From NCBI GenBank assembly GCA_028280415.1, contig JANQLV010000051.1:153546-217545 (forward strand): a DNA stretch of 64,000 nt, given 5' to 3'. This document shows positions 44,817-54,489 of the stretch, in pieces. Source of the DNA: Saprospiraceae bacterium (GTDB lineage: Bacteria > Bacteroidota > Bacteroidia > Chitinophagales > Saprospiraceae). The stretch's first letter is position 1. The number at the start of each line of letters is the position of its first letter. The notes under the pieces were generated by a model. The model worked only from the letters and a program-made list of their open reading frames with translations. It was not told the origin of the DNA and ran no database searches. The translations under genes were made by a program, and so were the position numbers.

Positions 44817-45968
44817 ATGAAAAAGATTGTCTCCCAAAATCTCTTGCTTATATTTATTCTGATGTGTACTGCCTGTCAGTCAGAAAAAACGGAAAAAATG
44901 ACCGAGCCTTCGCCTACTTTAGCATTTATTGGAACCTATACTCAAAAAGAAGGACACGTTGACGGAAAAGGGGCAGGAGTCTCTATCTACGCATCCGGAG
45001 CAAAAAAATCAGACTGGAAATTACTCCAGTCATTTTCCGATATCATCAATCCTTCCTATATCTGTCTATCTCCCAAACATCCGATCATTTATGCCGTTAG
45101 TGAACAAGGGCCAAATGCCCCGGAGCCTAAAAGTGTGATCAAGGTCATTCAATACAATCCGGAGAACTATACCATGAAAGCCATACAGACTATTAGTGCC
45201 CATGGAGATGCTCCTTGTTACATTAGCACGGATACCGAAGGGAAAACACTCTTTATCGCCAATTATGTTTCTGGAAATGTTATTCGCTATAACATCAGCG
45301 CCGACGGTACCCTGGAATCCGGTTTAGCATCTCAACATAATGGACAAGGCCCAGATCCCAGACAAGAAGCACCGCATGCGCATTATGTTAAACCACGAGC
45401 AAAAGACGGATTTATCTATGCGGTCGATTTGGGCATTGATCAAGTTATCAAATACCAGAATAGCGAAAGCGGCCTTCAAGCACTCGATACGCTTATTGTG
45501 GAGCCAGCTAGTGGTCCAAGGCATTTAAGTTGGCATCCTCATAGGGACCTTGTTTATATCCTGAATGAACTAAGTGGCAGTATTGAAGCCTGGGAGTGGA
45601 CAGCTGATAAAAAGGAACGAAAACAATCTATTGCATTAAATCCCGAACCGGAGCATAAATTTGCCGGGGCTGCCGATATTCATACGAGTAAGGATGGGCA
45701 GTACATTTATGCCAGTTTGCGCGGAGATTTTGATGAAGTCATAGTTTTGAAAACAGAGCCGGAGCTCAGCATTATTCAAAGAGTCCCCGCGGGTGGAGCA
45801 GTGCCCCGAAATATAGCCCTTAGTCCCCAGGAAGACTATCTTGCAGTAGCTTCCCAAAACGATGATGTTATTCATTTATTCCCAAGAAATGCCAATACCG
45901 GATTACTTGATTCCAGCCCGGAAAGAGTTAAAGTAAAAACACCTGTTTGCATTGTTTTCAAAGAGTGA
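44817..45968 (+). CDS. Lactonase-family beta-propeller lipoprotein (6-phosphogluconolactonase-like)
   Basis: A 383-residue predicted lipoprotein (signal ending MCTAC) of the seven-bladed Lactonase (PF10282) family: FIGTYTQKEGHVDGKGAGVSIY at the start, GQGPDPRQEAPHAHYVKP in the middle and GPRHLSWHPHRDLVYILNELSGSIEAW later are family hallmarks. Enzymes of this group hydrolyse 6-phosphogluconolactone, but a lipid-anchored extracytoplasmic form likely acts on another lactone. No pentose phosphate gene is adjacent. Confidence 0.88.
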   Translation: MKKIVSQNLLLIFILMCTACQSEKTEKMTEPSPTLAFIGTYTQKEGHVDGKGAGVSIYASGAKKSDWKLLQSFSDIINPSYICLSPKHPIIYAVSEQGPNAPEPKSVIKVIQYNPENYTMKAIQTISAHGDAPCYISTDTEGKTLFIANYVSGNVIRYNISADGTLESGLASQHNGQGPDPRQEAPHAHYVKPRAKDGFIYAVDLGIDQVIKYQNSESGLQALDTLIVEPASGPRHLSWHPHRDLVYILNELSGSIEAWEWTADKKERKQSIALNPEPEHKFAGAADIHTSKDGQYIYASLRGDFDEVIVLKTEPELSIIQRVPAGGAVPRNIALSPQEDYLAVASQNDDVIHLFPRNANTGLLDSSPERVKVKTPVCIVFKE

Positions 45969-46243
45969 TCTGTCCCAGATATTTTTAATAGAGTAATCCA
46001 GCGCTTGTCTACTCTTTTTATCAAGAACCCAACTGGGCATAGGACTAATTTCAACAAGCGCTGTGGGAACTAAGTTGATGCAAATAGGTGAAGAGAAAGC
46101 TAAACTTTCATTAGTTGGGTATTTTTTGGACGCGGACTTACACAAAGGACCGATGATCACTATAAGCTTTTCGCATAAAGGCTTATATCCAATATTTCTT
46201 CCATGTCCAAAAATTACCCTTGCACCATCTAATTATTTCAAAT

Positions 46244-46705
46244 TTATAATTGCTGCAAATCTACTTCCCAGGCAATGGTGCTAAAAGTATCAAGCGTAAG
46301 TTGATAAAGTTCTTCCTCTTCCTTTGCGTTCAGTAAGTTTTTGTCAATAGTCACTTTTAATTTACCTTTTTTCAGTAAGTATTTGAATTGCTTTTTATCT
46401 CCGATCCATTGATCATAATTCTCTTTGAAAAATGAGGGTTGTCCCAGATATTCGATCAACAATTCCCGAAGCGCAGCATGATCCTCACTTTTATAATCGA
46501 GCAACATGGAGAAGCGATCATCAGTCGAATTCAGCTTTAATTTTTGGTTGCCATCAAGTTTCATATTGATTTCAACCCGACTGCTGGAAGTAGCATGCTG
46601 TTCGGATATCCCGGGGCTTGAAGGAGGTACCGGAGGAACAGGTTGTGCATTGGCAATCACAAAAAGGCCAAGACTAAAAAGCATCAAGAATAATAGATTT
46701 TTCAT
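46244..46705 (-). CDS. Secreted protein of unknown function
   Basis: About 153 residues from the ATG at 46705, giving a standard signal peptide (MKNLLFLMLFSLGLFVIANAQ). A proline-rich stretch (PVPPVPPSSPG) and a mixed helical domain rich in K/E/L follow. An in-frame ATG 72 bases upstream would remove the signal peptide pattern. Family not recognised. It is divergent from the HTH gene, with a 12-bp direct repeat between them. Confidence 0.65.
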   Translation of the reverse strand: MKNLLFLMLFSLGLFVIANAQPVPPVPPSSPGISEQHATSSSRVEINMKLDGNQKLKLNSTDDRFSMLLDYKSEDHAALRELLIEYLGQPSFFKENYDQWIGDKKQFKYLLKKGKLKVTIDKNLLNAKEEEELYQLTLDTFSTIAWEVDLQQL

Positions 46706-46817
46706 AATTATCATTTTAAAAATTGTATTATAGAATTTTCTAAAACTATAACCAGTCAAATGCCAAAAATCAAACAACTGATAATCAATAATTTATACAA
46801 TTGAAAAATCTTAAAAC

Positions 46818-46849
46818 TGCCCATTATCGAACACTAATGCCCATTATCG
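46818..46849. promoter_or_regulatory. Twelve-base direct repeat with 20-bp period
   Basis: TGCCCATTATCG occurs at 46818-46829 and 46838-46849, identical in all 12 positions, with an 8-bp spacer. A 20-bp period puts both copies on the same DNA face, as for cooperative binding of a dimer or of LytTR-type proteins. It lies 159 bp before the HTH gene and 113 bp before the secreted protein. Confidence 0.55.
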
Positions 46850-47007
46850 GTGAAATTGACAATGTCTTTTGAGAACTTTATAAAAATGATTTTGATATTG
46901 AAAATTTTGCGTAAAATTGTATGTTGCTAGCAAATGTATATCGATTTTGTTTGAGTAGAATTTGTTATTTAACCTGCTGTGTAAGCTAAATTCAACCTAA
47001 ATCCGCT

Positions 47008-48024
47008 ATGTCAAAGAATCTGCAAGCCCAGTTATTTGAAGAAGTTATTAGCCATTTTCCAAAACGATCTACTGCCGTAGAGGAACTTGCAAAATTGTTT
47101 AAAGTACAGAAAGATGCAATTTACCGCCGTCTAAGAGGCGATACGCTATTGACACCTGATGAAATATCCCTGCTAACGAAAACCTATAAGCTTTCTCTTG
47201 ACTCTCTGGTATATGAGGCCTCCAGTACTGTTTTTTTTAATTTCACACCTTTTACGAGTAGTATTAATTCGATTGATGATTATCTCGATACCGTATTGCA
47301 CGATCTCAATCAGGTGAGTCAACTTCCGGAAGTAATGGTATATTATGTATCATACGAAATTCCGTTCTTCTACTATTCCTTTTTTCCGGAATTGATCAGC
47401 TTTAAATTATTCATCTGGGGAAAAACGGTTTGGGATTTTGACTATTTAAAAGATGCTCCTTTCGATCTGGAAATGTTGAATTATCAAAATGAACAAACCA
47501 TCCAGGATATCTTAAAAAGTTTCCTCAGTCTGAATACCAAGGAAATCTGGAGTGTAAACATTATTGATAATACCCTAAGTCAGATTGAATATTTTGCAAA
47601 TAGCGGAGGTTTTAAAAATCCGGAAGATGCGCTGATTTTATGTGACAAGATGCAGCTACTGGTTGATCAGTGGCGCAAGATGGCCGAACATGGTCATAAG
47701 TTTCCACTCGGTAATTATTCGGAGGAAGTTGCCCGCGGTTCTTTTGAACTCTATCAACAGGAGCTGCTAATCGGAAGTAATACGATCCTCATCGTTTCTC
47801 CTGCTACCAAGATTATCTTTCCCATTATCAGCAATCCAAATTACCTGCGAAGCATGGATGAACGTATGTGTAACTATCAGGAAGAATGGTTTAAAAAAGC
47901 AATCAGCAAATCCACTCCCATCAGCAGTCATAATGAAAAAAGCCGGATGCTTTTTTTCAATACAATGAACAAAAAAATTGCAGCAACCCGGAGAAGGATT
48001 GAAAGCCATTTGGATGAATATTAG
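47008..48024 (+). CDS. HTH-domain regulator of unknown family
   Basis: A 338-residue protein with an N-terminal helix-turn-helix (about 18-50; AVEELAKLFKVQKDAIYRRLRGD, then TPDEISLLTKTYKLSLDSL, as in Xre/BetR-like domains) and a long C-terminal domain of about 270 residues with no family I recognise. The C-terminal region has aromatic clusters (YYVSYEIPFFYYSFFPELI) that could bind a ligand. No signal or membrane helix. Probably a DNA-binding regulator; it may act on the direct repeat in its own upstream region. Confidence 0.65.
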   Translation: MSKNLQAQLFEEVISHFPKRSTAVEELAKLFKVQKDAIYRRLRGDTLLTPDEISLLTKTYKLSLDSLVYEASSTVFFNFTPFTSSINSIDDYLDTVLHDLNQVSQLPEVMVYYVSYEIPFFYYSFFPELISFKLFIWGKTVWDFDYLKDAPFDLEMLNYQNEQTIQDILKSFLSLNTKEIWSVNIIDNTLSQIEYFANSGGFKNPEDALILCDKMQLLVDQWRKMAEHGHKFPLGNYSEEVARGSFELYQQELLIGSNTILIVSPATKIIFPIISNPNYLRSMDERMCNYQEEWFKKAISKSTPISSHNEKSRMLFFNTMNKKIAATRRRIESHLDEY

Positions 48025-48054
48025 GACAAATATTTGCTAAACAGGCATGTTTAC

Positions 48055-48813
48055 TTAATACCTGTAATCCATCCCGAAGTATTCTTTCAGAAGAGCGCAG
48101 AAGGCTTCCTCGGAATCTACTTGATTTTCAGTGATACCTTCGGGCCTGGTAATTTTCAATTTGGAGTCCGTCAGCGTAATCCGGCCCTTGGAGTCGGGCA
48201 TTGTAATCATACGCCGTTTGGTAAAATTTGTATCCGGGGAAGTTTGCTGATAAAGACACATACTTTCAAAGGCTATTGTTTCCTGATGTTGAGTACTAAA
48301 GATATAGCCCAGTCGCCATTCCTCTTCTTCATTGCTATAAACTGCCAGATGCTGATCATCATAAACAGCGATCTTGTAGGAATCCATACCATCAGACTGC
48401 ACTTCATCAATCTGAATCTTTAAGGGCAAAAAAGAAAATTTTCCAAAGCCTACATCCACCAGCCAGTCTGTATTTTCAATACGCACAATTACGGCCATAT
48501 GATCGAATTCAGGTCCCAGAATACCACTGCTTCCCAATACCCGGGCAGCAATTCTTTTGACATCGAAACCCAGTGCCTCCAGCAATAAGTAGAATAGACC
48601 ATTTAATTCATAACAAAAGCCGCCTCTCCGTTGAGAGACGACCTTATCGTAAATTGTCGTATAGTTCAAAAGAATGGTTTTCCCCAGATGGATATCCAGA
48701 TTTTCAAAAGGTATATGCAATAGATGTTGCCGTTGAAGTTTCTGTAACATCTGTTCATCAAGCCTTTCTACCCTTTCCATGCCGATACGTTTCAAGTATC
48801 TTTGTACATCCAT
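48055..48813 (-). CDS. Arylamine N-acetyltransferase
   Basis: About 252 residues starting at MDVQRYLKRIG. The catalytic triad of the family is visible: Cys67 in RRGGFCYELNG, a His in EFDHMAVIV (near 106) and an Asp in WLVDVGFG (near 121). Such enzymes transfer acetyl from acetyl-CoA to arylamines or hydrazines, or act on similar substrates in cell metabolism. It is convergent with the HTH gene and lies just downstream of acs in the same direction, 62 bp away. Confidence 0.9.
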   Translation of the reverse strand: MDVQRYLKRIGMERVERLDEQMLQKLQRQHLLHIPFENLDIHLGKTILLNYTTIYDKVVSQRRGGFCYELNGLFYLLLEALGFDVKRIAARVLGSSGILGPEFDHMAVIVRIENTDWLVDVGFGKFSFLPLKIQIDEVQSDGMDSYKIAVYDDQHLAVYSNEEEEWRLGYIFSTQHQETIAFESMCLYQQTSPDTNFTKRRMITMPDSKGRITLTDSKLKITRPEGITENQVDSEEAFCALLKEYFGMDYRY

Positions 48814-48874
48814 TTTGTTAAAAACCATTTAAGCAGTTTTGTCAAAATATATTTCCGGACTGCTATCTTTCCGT

Positions 48875-50773
48875 TTAGGATAATGCACCGGCTTTTATAG
48901 CCTTGACTACTTCCGGATTCAATAAAGTTGAAACATCTCCCAGTCTGGAAGTATCTCCCGAAGCGATTTTACGTAGAATTCTTCTCATAATTTTTCCGGA
49001 TCGGGTCTTGGGTAAACCACTGACAAACTGAATTTTATCTGGCTTGGCAATCGGCCCGATTTCTTTGGTCACTACTTGTAAAATCTCTTTCCTAAAGGCA
49101 TCATCTACGGCTTTATCCTGTGAAATAACATAGGCGTAAATCCCCTGACCTTTAATATCATGTGGATAACCTACCACCGCTGATTCGATTACCTGAGGAT
49201 GCTCATTGATAGCATTCTCGACTTCGGCCGTTCCCATACGGTGTCCCGAAACATTGATCACATCATCAACTCTTCCGATAATCCGATACATCCCTTTTTT
49301 ATCTCTTCGAGCGCCGTCTCCTGTAAAGTACATGCCTTTAAAAGCCGAAAAATACACCTGCCGGCAGCGTTCATGGTCTCCGTAAGTGGTCCGGATCATG
49401 GAAGGCCAGGGAAATTTGATACAGAGCAAACCCTCTTTATCTTTTCCTCTGATTTCTTTTCCATCTGAATTCACCAGGCACATTTGAATTCCCGGCAGAG
49501 GATAGCCCGCGTAGGTCGGCTTTTGTGGAGAGATATCACCCAAGCCGGAAATCATGATTCCTCCTGTTTCCGTTTGCCACCAGGTATCGACAATTGGCAA
49601 TTTGTTTTTACCAATTTTTTCTTTGTACCAGTTCCAGGCCTCTTCGTTGATCGGTTCTCCTACTGTTCCCAATACCTTCAAAGAATTGAGATCGTAATGA
49701 GTGGGCCAGTGATCTCCTTTTGCCATCAAGGCTCTGATAGCCGTCGGAGCAGTATAGAATTGATTCACTTTATGCTTTTCGCAGATATGCCAGAAACGTC
49801 CGGCATCCGGAAAGGTAGGTACGCCTTCGAACATCATAGTAGTTGCCCCGGCTAGTAAAGGACCGTAAATAATATAGGAGTGTCCCGTAATCCATCCGAT
49901 ATCGGCTGTACACCAATAGATGTCACCGGGTTTGTACTGGAAGACATTTTTAAAAGAAAAACAAGTGTAAACCATATATCCGCCACAGGTATGTACGACC
50001 CCTTTGGGTTTGCCGGTCGAACCGGACGTATACAGTATAAAAAGAATATCTTCGGAATCCATTTGCGCAGCACGGCAGGTTTTTCTTTGACCTTCGATCT
50101 CATTATGCCACCACTTATCCCGATTGCGCTTCATCTTAACTTTATCTCCTGTATTTTTAAACACAAGTACTGTTTCCACACTATCACAATCCATTGTTAA
50201 AGCTTCATCTACAACTGCTTTAACCGGGATCAATTTTGCGCCCCGGGCATTATAATCCGAGCAAATTACCATTTTACAGGTAGCATCCTTGATCCGATCT
50301 GCAAGTGCATTGGCCGAAAAACCCGCAAAAACCACCGAATGGATGGCTCCAATTCGCGCACAAGCCAATACGGCTATCGTGAGCTCAGGTACCATTGGCA
50401 TATAAAAACACACCCGGTCCCCTTTCTTAATTCCATTTGCTTTGAGCATATTGGCACAGCGGCAAACTTCGGTATATAATTCCTTATAGGTATAGGTTTT
50501 GTAAACCTGGCTTGGATCATTGGGTTCCCAGATCAAAGCAATCTGGTCTCCCCGGTCTTTAAGATGTCTATCCAGGCAGTTTTCAGTGATATTCAGTTTT
50601 CCTCCAATAAACCATTTGACATTTGGGGAATCGAATTCGTATTCCAAAACTTTTTTCCAGGGCTTTCTCCATTCAAAAGTGCGCGCCTGCTTTGCCCAGA
50701 ACTTTTCGGGTTGGTCTATACTTCCTTTATAAACCTTGTGGTATTCTTCTAGTGATTTAATTTGTAAAGTCAT
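48875..50773 (-). CDS. acs: Acetate-CoA ligase (acetyl-CoA synthetase)
   Basis: A 632-residue AMP-forming ligase that activates acetate. The P-loop-like motif YTSGSTGKPKGVVHT is near 262, TWWQTETGG near 407, and the C-terminal PKTRSGKIMRR contains the lysine that is acetylated in the family to control activity. The full length and the HSVVFAGFSANALADR sequence are typical of Acs. It is the last gene of a minus-strand cluster with transport and sensor genes and is 55 bp downstream of the receiver gene, with an AT-rich palindrome in the gap. Confidence 0.97.
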   Translation of the reverse strand: MTLQIKSLEEYHKVYKGSIDQPEKFWAKQARTFEWRKPWKKVLEYEFDSPNVKWFIGGKLNITENCLDRHLKDRGDQIALIWEPNDPSQVYKTYTYKELYTEVCRCANMLKANGIKKGDRVCFYMPMVPELTIAVLACARIGAIHSVVFAGFSANALADRIKDATCKMVICSDYNARGAKLIPVKAVVDEALTMDCDSVETVLVFKNTGDKVKMKRNRDKWWHNEIEGQRKTCRAAQMDSEDILFILYTSGSTGKPKGVVHTCGGYMVYTCFSFKNVFQYKPGDIYWCTADIGWITGHSYIIYGPLLAGATTMMFEGVPTFPDAGRFWHICEKHKVNQFYTAPTAIRALMAKGDHWPTHYDLNSLKVLGTVGEPINEEAWNWYKEKIGKNKLPIVDTWWQTETGGIMISGLGDISPQKPTYAGYPLPGIQMCLVNSDGKEIRGKDKEGLLCIKFPWPSMIRTTYGDHERCRQVYFSAFKGMYFTGDGARRDKKGMYRIIGRVDDVINVSGHRMGTAEVENAINEHPQVIESAVVGYPHDIKGQGIYAYVISQDKAVDDAFRKEILQVVTKEIGPIAKPDKIQFVSGLPKTRSGKIMRRILRKIASGDTSRLGDVSTLLNPEVVKAIKAGALS

Positions 50774-50791
50774 TCTGTTTTTTATTTATAT

Positions 50792-50813
50792 AAATATATA
50801 GATTGTTATATTT
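50792..50813. promoter_or_regulatory. AT-rich palindrome upstream of acs
   Basis: AAATATA (50792-50798) and TATATTT (50807-50813) flank an 8-bp centre containing TAGAT. TAAATATATAGAT (50791-50803) is, on the opposite strand, identical over 13 bases to part of the palindrome before the porin gene. It lies 19 bp from the acs start. Candidate site for the neighbouring ArsR-type protein. Confidence 0.4.
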
Positions 50814-50828
50814 GAAAAAGAAAAAAAT

Positions 50829-51209
50829 TCAACCATAAGTCGCAAGTTCCTGTACCACACTTACCAGCTGATTGTTATCAAAAGGCTTAGTCAAGTAAAT
50901 TTCAGCCCCTTTTCCGTAGCCATTCATTCTGTCTGTCTCCGTTCCCCGGGCAGTCAAAAAGATAATTTTTGTGTTTACAAAAGCCTGGTCTTGTCGCAAA
51001 TGGTTCGCTACTTCATAACCATCCATTTCAGGCATCATCACATCCAGGACAATAATATCCGGTAAAAAAGCCTTTGCTTTTTCAATTGCCTCGACTCCAT
51101 CGAAAGCCATCTCTACAAGGAATCCGTTTTGTACCATCAAAAATTCGATAGCAACCAAAATATTCGGTTCATCGTCTACGAGTAAAACCTTAGTGGGCTT
51201 ATCCGACAT
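50829..51209 (-). CDS. Stand-alone receiver-domain response regulator
   Basis: A 126-residue single receiver domain: acidic pair DDE (residues 11-13), phosphorylatable Asp in IIVLDVMMPEMDG (near 55), Thr in IIFLTARG and Lys in YLTKPFD. There is no output domain, unlike CrbR-type (LuxR HTH) partners of CbrA/CrbS kinases. It sits between the SLC5-kinase gene and acs. It may pass the phosphoryl group on or act by protein-protein contact. Confidence 0.93.
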   Translation of the reverse strand: MSDKPTKVLLVDDEPNILVAIEFLMVQNGFLVEMAFDGVEAIEKAKAFLPDIIVLDVMMPEMDGYEVANHLRQDQAFVNTKIIFLTARGTETDRMNGYGKGAEIYLTKPFDNNQLVSVVQELATYG

Positions 51210-51394
51210 TTTTTACAATTCGTTTATCTATCAAAAAATAAGTCTTCCTTTCCTCATCAAACCAATGCCTATCGACTTACAATAAAATTACGATTTTTGC
51301 AAAAAAAAAAGAATCTTCTCCCATTTTTTCAACAATTACCCAACTAAAGTTTCAGGCTTAAAACATAGCCTTTCCAATACACACTTTTGTGCAT

Positions 51395-54130
51395 TTATTT
51401 ATGGTACAGAGGCAGACTTGCTATAAAAGTAGCCCCCTGATTTTTTTTACTTTGTACACTAATTTTTCCCCGATGTTGTTTGAGTATTTTTTGGGATATG
51501 TATAAGCCCAATCCACTTCCTGCAGGCTTGCCGGTTCGTTGCGAATTAAGCTGAGTAAATTGCTCAAAAATCAATTGTTGCTTTTCCAAGGGAATCCCTG
51601 CTCCATTATCCGAAACTTTCAATACTATTAAATTCGGAGATTCAGCCTGCAAAGAGATTTTGACCTTTCCTTCTTCGGGATCACAAAACTTAATGGCATT
51701 TGACAACAGATTAACCACGACCTGAGTCAAGCGATCCGCATTCCCTTCAACTAATAGCTCTGTACTTGGAAAAGCCGTTATACATTCTATGTTTTTTTCC
51801 TTAAAAAGAGCCTTAAGACTTTTAAAAGCCAACTGTGTTAATTGGTTAAAATCGAGTACTTTAAAGTCACTTTTTGTCCTTCCAGATTGTACTTTTTCCA
51901 AATCCAATACCTGATTGATCAATCGGGCTATTCGCTCACTCTCACTGACAATGATATTGAGAAACTCGGTACGTTTATCTGTATCCAAGTCTTTATTGTC
52001 AGACAAGATTTTGGAAAGTGCCTTGATGGAAGTGATGGGCGTCCGGAGTTCATGCGTTACTGTAGTAATGAAATCCGCTTTGAGCCGATCAAAATTTTTA
52101 AGCTGTTCGTTAGCCGCTTTTAATTGCTGAGTCGTAGAAAGTAGTTCCTCCGATTTTTTTTCCAGTGCTTTACTATATTGAATCACTTCATGCGTTTCAT
52201 CGAGAATACTCAACATTTCTTCAAGGCTGATGGGATCCTCTTTCACAACCGAAGCCAGTAAAAATTTAGCAGAAGCCGTACCGATTGCGCCCGCTAAATG
52301 GGATTCGGCCAGGTTAACCAATTGAGCATTAGCCGTCTTGAGTTTCTCAAGATTGATGTTTTCACTTTTGGCGTAAGTAGTCAGGATTTTTTGAGCCGTT
52401 TTCTTTCCCAAAAAACGATGCAACAGATTTTCGATATCCCGGTATTGAGCTTCTCTTTTGACCAGTTCATATTCGCTGCCTTTTTTTGTATATTTTTTAA
52501 TATCAACAAAAAGGTTTGCCTGCGTAATTTCAATCTGTTTCGGTACGGTATTTAGGGAAACACCGATAAACATTCCGGTATTTAAAAGCAAACTCCAAAA
52601 TGCGGCATGTGCAATATGGTCGCTTGACTCCATTCCAAAAAGAGCATAGGGTTTAAGAACAGAAAATCCGAAATATCCCTCGGTGATAATATTTTCGGAA
52701 AGGAGCCCAACCTCAGCCATAGTTGGAATGGCCAGTGTTACTACCCAAATGAAGGCCCCTGTGAGTAAACCGGCCATTGCGCCTTTTTCGGTTGCCTCTT
52801 TCCAGTAAAGCGCCCCGAGCATTACCGGCATAAATTGCGCAATAGCTGCAAAAGAGATCAAGCCAATCGATACCAAAGAAAACCCGGCGCCCACTGCCTT
52901 AAAATAAATATAAGCCACGAGCATGATCACAATAATGCTGATCCGGCGAATCGTAATCAGTCTGGAGCTTAAGTCTCCGGAGCTTTGTTCCTGAACAATC
53001 CCCGTTCGGATCAGCAGAGGAATAACGAGGTTATTGCTAATCATAATGCTCAATGCAATAATGGCAACTACTACCATACTTGTCGCAGCAGAAAGCCCTC
53101 CGAGATAAACGATCAAAGCCAGAATATCTTTTCCATAATACAAAGGAAGACTCAGCACAAAATTATCCGCTTCTACTTCTCCTCCCGGAAATTGCAATAA
53201 ACCTCCACAGGCAATTGGAACTACGAATATATTAATCAGCAGCAAATACAATGGAAATAACCAGGCCGCTTTGTCAACATAATTGGCATCTTTATTTTCG
53301 ACGACTGCAACGTGAAATTGTCGCGGTAAAAAAAGAATAGCCGTCATGGAAAGAATAATCAACCAGGTCCAGGTCCAGCTATCTACTTCAGATTCTTTAA
53401 AAGAAAAAATGCTGGAAATTTCAGGATGTGCGTAGGCTTTCGAAAACAAATCTCCAAAGCCATTGTAAATTCCATAAGTAACGAAAATCCCAATTGCCAA
53501 AAAGGCAAATAGTTTCCAAATCGATTCAAAAGCAATGGCCGCCACCAAACCACCGTGCCGTTCATTGGGATCAAGTTTTCGAGTACCAAAAAAGATGGTA
53601 AAAATTGTCAAAATAACTGCAATAATAAAAGCATTCTCATCATAAAAAGAAGCGTTATTTAATGCTTCGTTCCACTCTTTTCCCTCATTGGTCAGAATGC
53701 CAAAACTAGAACTGACTGCTTTTAGCTGGATAGAGATATAAGGTACAATTCCAAAAAAGGAGACTAAGGTCACTACTACACCAAGACGAGTACTTTTTCC
53801 ATAACGGGAAGAAATAAAATCGGCAATAGAGGTCAGGCCTTGAGACTTACTGATCCGTATTATTTTTTTCAAAATAAAGATCCACAACGGAGCGATCAAA
53901 ACCGGTCCGATATAAGTACACAAAAAAGTAATGCCTCCGGGAGAGGCCGCTTTTCCAACACTCCCGTAGAAAGTCCAGGCGGTACAATAGACGGCAAGTG
54001 AAAGTGCATAAGTGTAGGGATTGTCGACGAGTTTTTTTCCTTTTTTCGGATAGGCATCAACCAGATAGGCTATCAGAAACAATAGCAATAAATAAACTAA
54101 TGAGCTAATGATAATGATACTCGTACTCAT
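51395..54130 (-). CDS. SLC5-type transporter fused to histidine kinase (CbrA/CrbS-like)
   Basis: A 911-residue fusion: Na+/solute symporter domain with about 13 helices (1 to about 500), a STAC-like linker (about 555-640; SHLAGAIGTASAKFLLASV), a coiled coil, HisKA with the H-box FITTVTHELRTPITSI and HATPase_c with SDNGAGIPLEKQ and GSGLGLYISQKIL. This is the CbrA/CrbS type, in which the transporter part senses or links to acetate or other carbon-source flux. No PAS domain is seen. It lies between an ActP-like symporter and acs, which supports a role in acetate sensing. Confidence 0.93.
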   Translation of the reverse strand: MSTSIIIISSLVYLLLLFLIAYLVDAYPKKGKKLVDNPYTYALSLAVYCTAWTFYGSVGKAASPGGITFLCTYIGPVLIAPLWIFILKKIIRISKSQGLTSIADFISSRYGKSTRLGVVVTLVSFFGIVPYISIQLKAVSSSFGILTNEGKEWNEALNNASFYDENAFIIAVILTIFTIFFGTRKLDPNERHGGLVAAIAFESIWKLFAFLAIGIFVTYGIYNGFGDLFSKAYAHPEISSIFSFKESEVDSWTWTWLIILSMTAILFLPRQFHVAVVENKDANYVDKAAWLFPLYLLLINIFVVPIACGGLLQFPGGEVEADNFVLSLPLYYGKDILALIVYLGGLSAATSMVVVAIIALSIMISNNLVIPLLIRTGIVQEQSSGDLSSRLITIRRISIIVIMLVAYIYFKAVGAGFSLVSIGLISFAAIAQFMPVMLGALYWKEATEKGAMAGLLTGAFIWVVTLAIPTMAEVGLLSENIITEGYFGFSVLKPYALFGMESSDHIAHAAFWSLLLNTGMFIGVSLNTVPKQIEITQANLFVDIKKYTKKGSEYELVKREAQYRDIENLLHRFLGKKTAQKILTTYAKSENINLEKLKTANAQLVNLAESHLAGAIGTASAKFLLASVVKEDPISLEEMLSILDETHEVIQYSKALEKKSEELLSTTQQLKAANEQLKNFDRLKADFITTVTHELRTPITSIKALSKILSDNKDLDTDKRTEFLNIIVSESERIARLINQVLDLEKVQSGRTKSDFKVLDFNQLTQLAFKSLKALFKEKNIECITAFPSTELLVEGNADRLTQVVVNLLSNAIKFCDPEEGKVKISLQAESPNLIVLKVSDNGAGIPLEKQQLIFEQFTQLNSQRTGKPAGSGLGLYISQKILKQHRGKISVQSKKNQGATFIASLPLYHK

Positions 54131-54144
54131 TCTTTATAGCTTAA

Positions 54145-54333
54145 TCACTTTTTGCGGACTATTCTCGCCGTAGCAATAATCATCCCTATCCAGACAAATA
54201 AAAAATAAATATACAAAGCCGGGATACCGAATATAAACTGATCTTTTCCAAACAAATTAACGAGTGGAAAATTAAGCAATACCAGACCCAGTAAAAATAA
54301 TCCGGTCAGCCGGGATATTTTATTCTTTGACAT
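54145..54333 (-). CDS. Small two-helix membrane protein
   Basis: About 62 residues from the second ATG (MSKNKISRLTG), with two hydrophobic segments (about 9-26 and 35-54) and a basic tail. Small proteins with this outline (DUF3311-like) are often encoded next to SLC5 symporters. The first in-frame ATG at 54354 lies inside a perfect hairpin and is less likely. It ends 14 bp before the kinase-fusion gene. Confidence 0.6.
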   Translation of the reverse strand: MSKNKISRLTGLFLLGLVLLNFPLVNLFGKDQFIFGIPALYIYFLFVWIGMIIATARIVRKK

Positions 54334-54352
54334 AAGTGTGGACCACTCCTTC

Positions 54353-54381
54353 ATATTGCTTGTCTTTTATACAAGCAATAT
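54353..54381. terminator. Hairpin between ActP-like and small membrane genes
   Basis: ATATTGCTTGT (54353-54363) and ACAAGCAATAT (54371-54381) form a perfect 11-bp stem with a 7-nt loop. On the minus strand it lies 109 bp after the symporter stop and 20 bp before the small gene start. No T run follows, so it may be a partial terminator or a processing site that sets the ratio of upstream to downstream genes. Confidence 0.45.
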
Positions 54382-54489
54382 AAAGTAAGTAGGAATAAGA
54401 TTTTAATTTTAGATAAAAAACAATACAGGGCTACTCGACTTTAGTTTTCGGCTATCGAAATGAGCAGCAGTAAGGTAAACGTCTAATGA

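Noticed and set aside
45903..46160. Frames in the 275-bp gap after the lactonase-like gene
   Set aside because: Overlapping frames on both strands without motifs, repeats or good starts; no gene supported.
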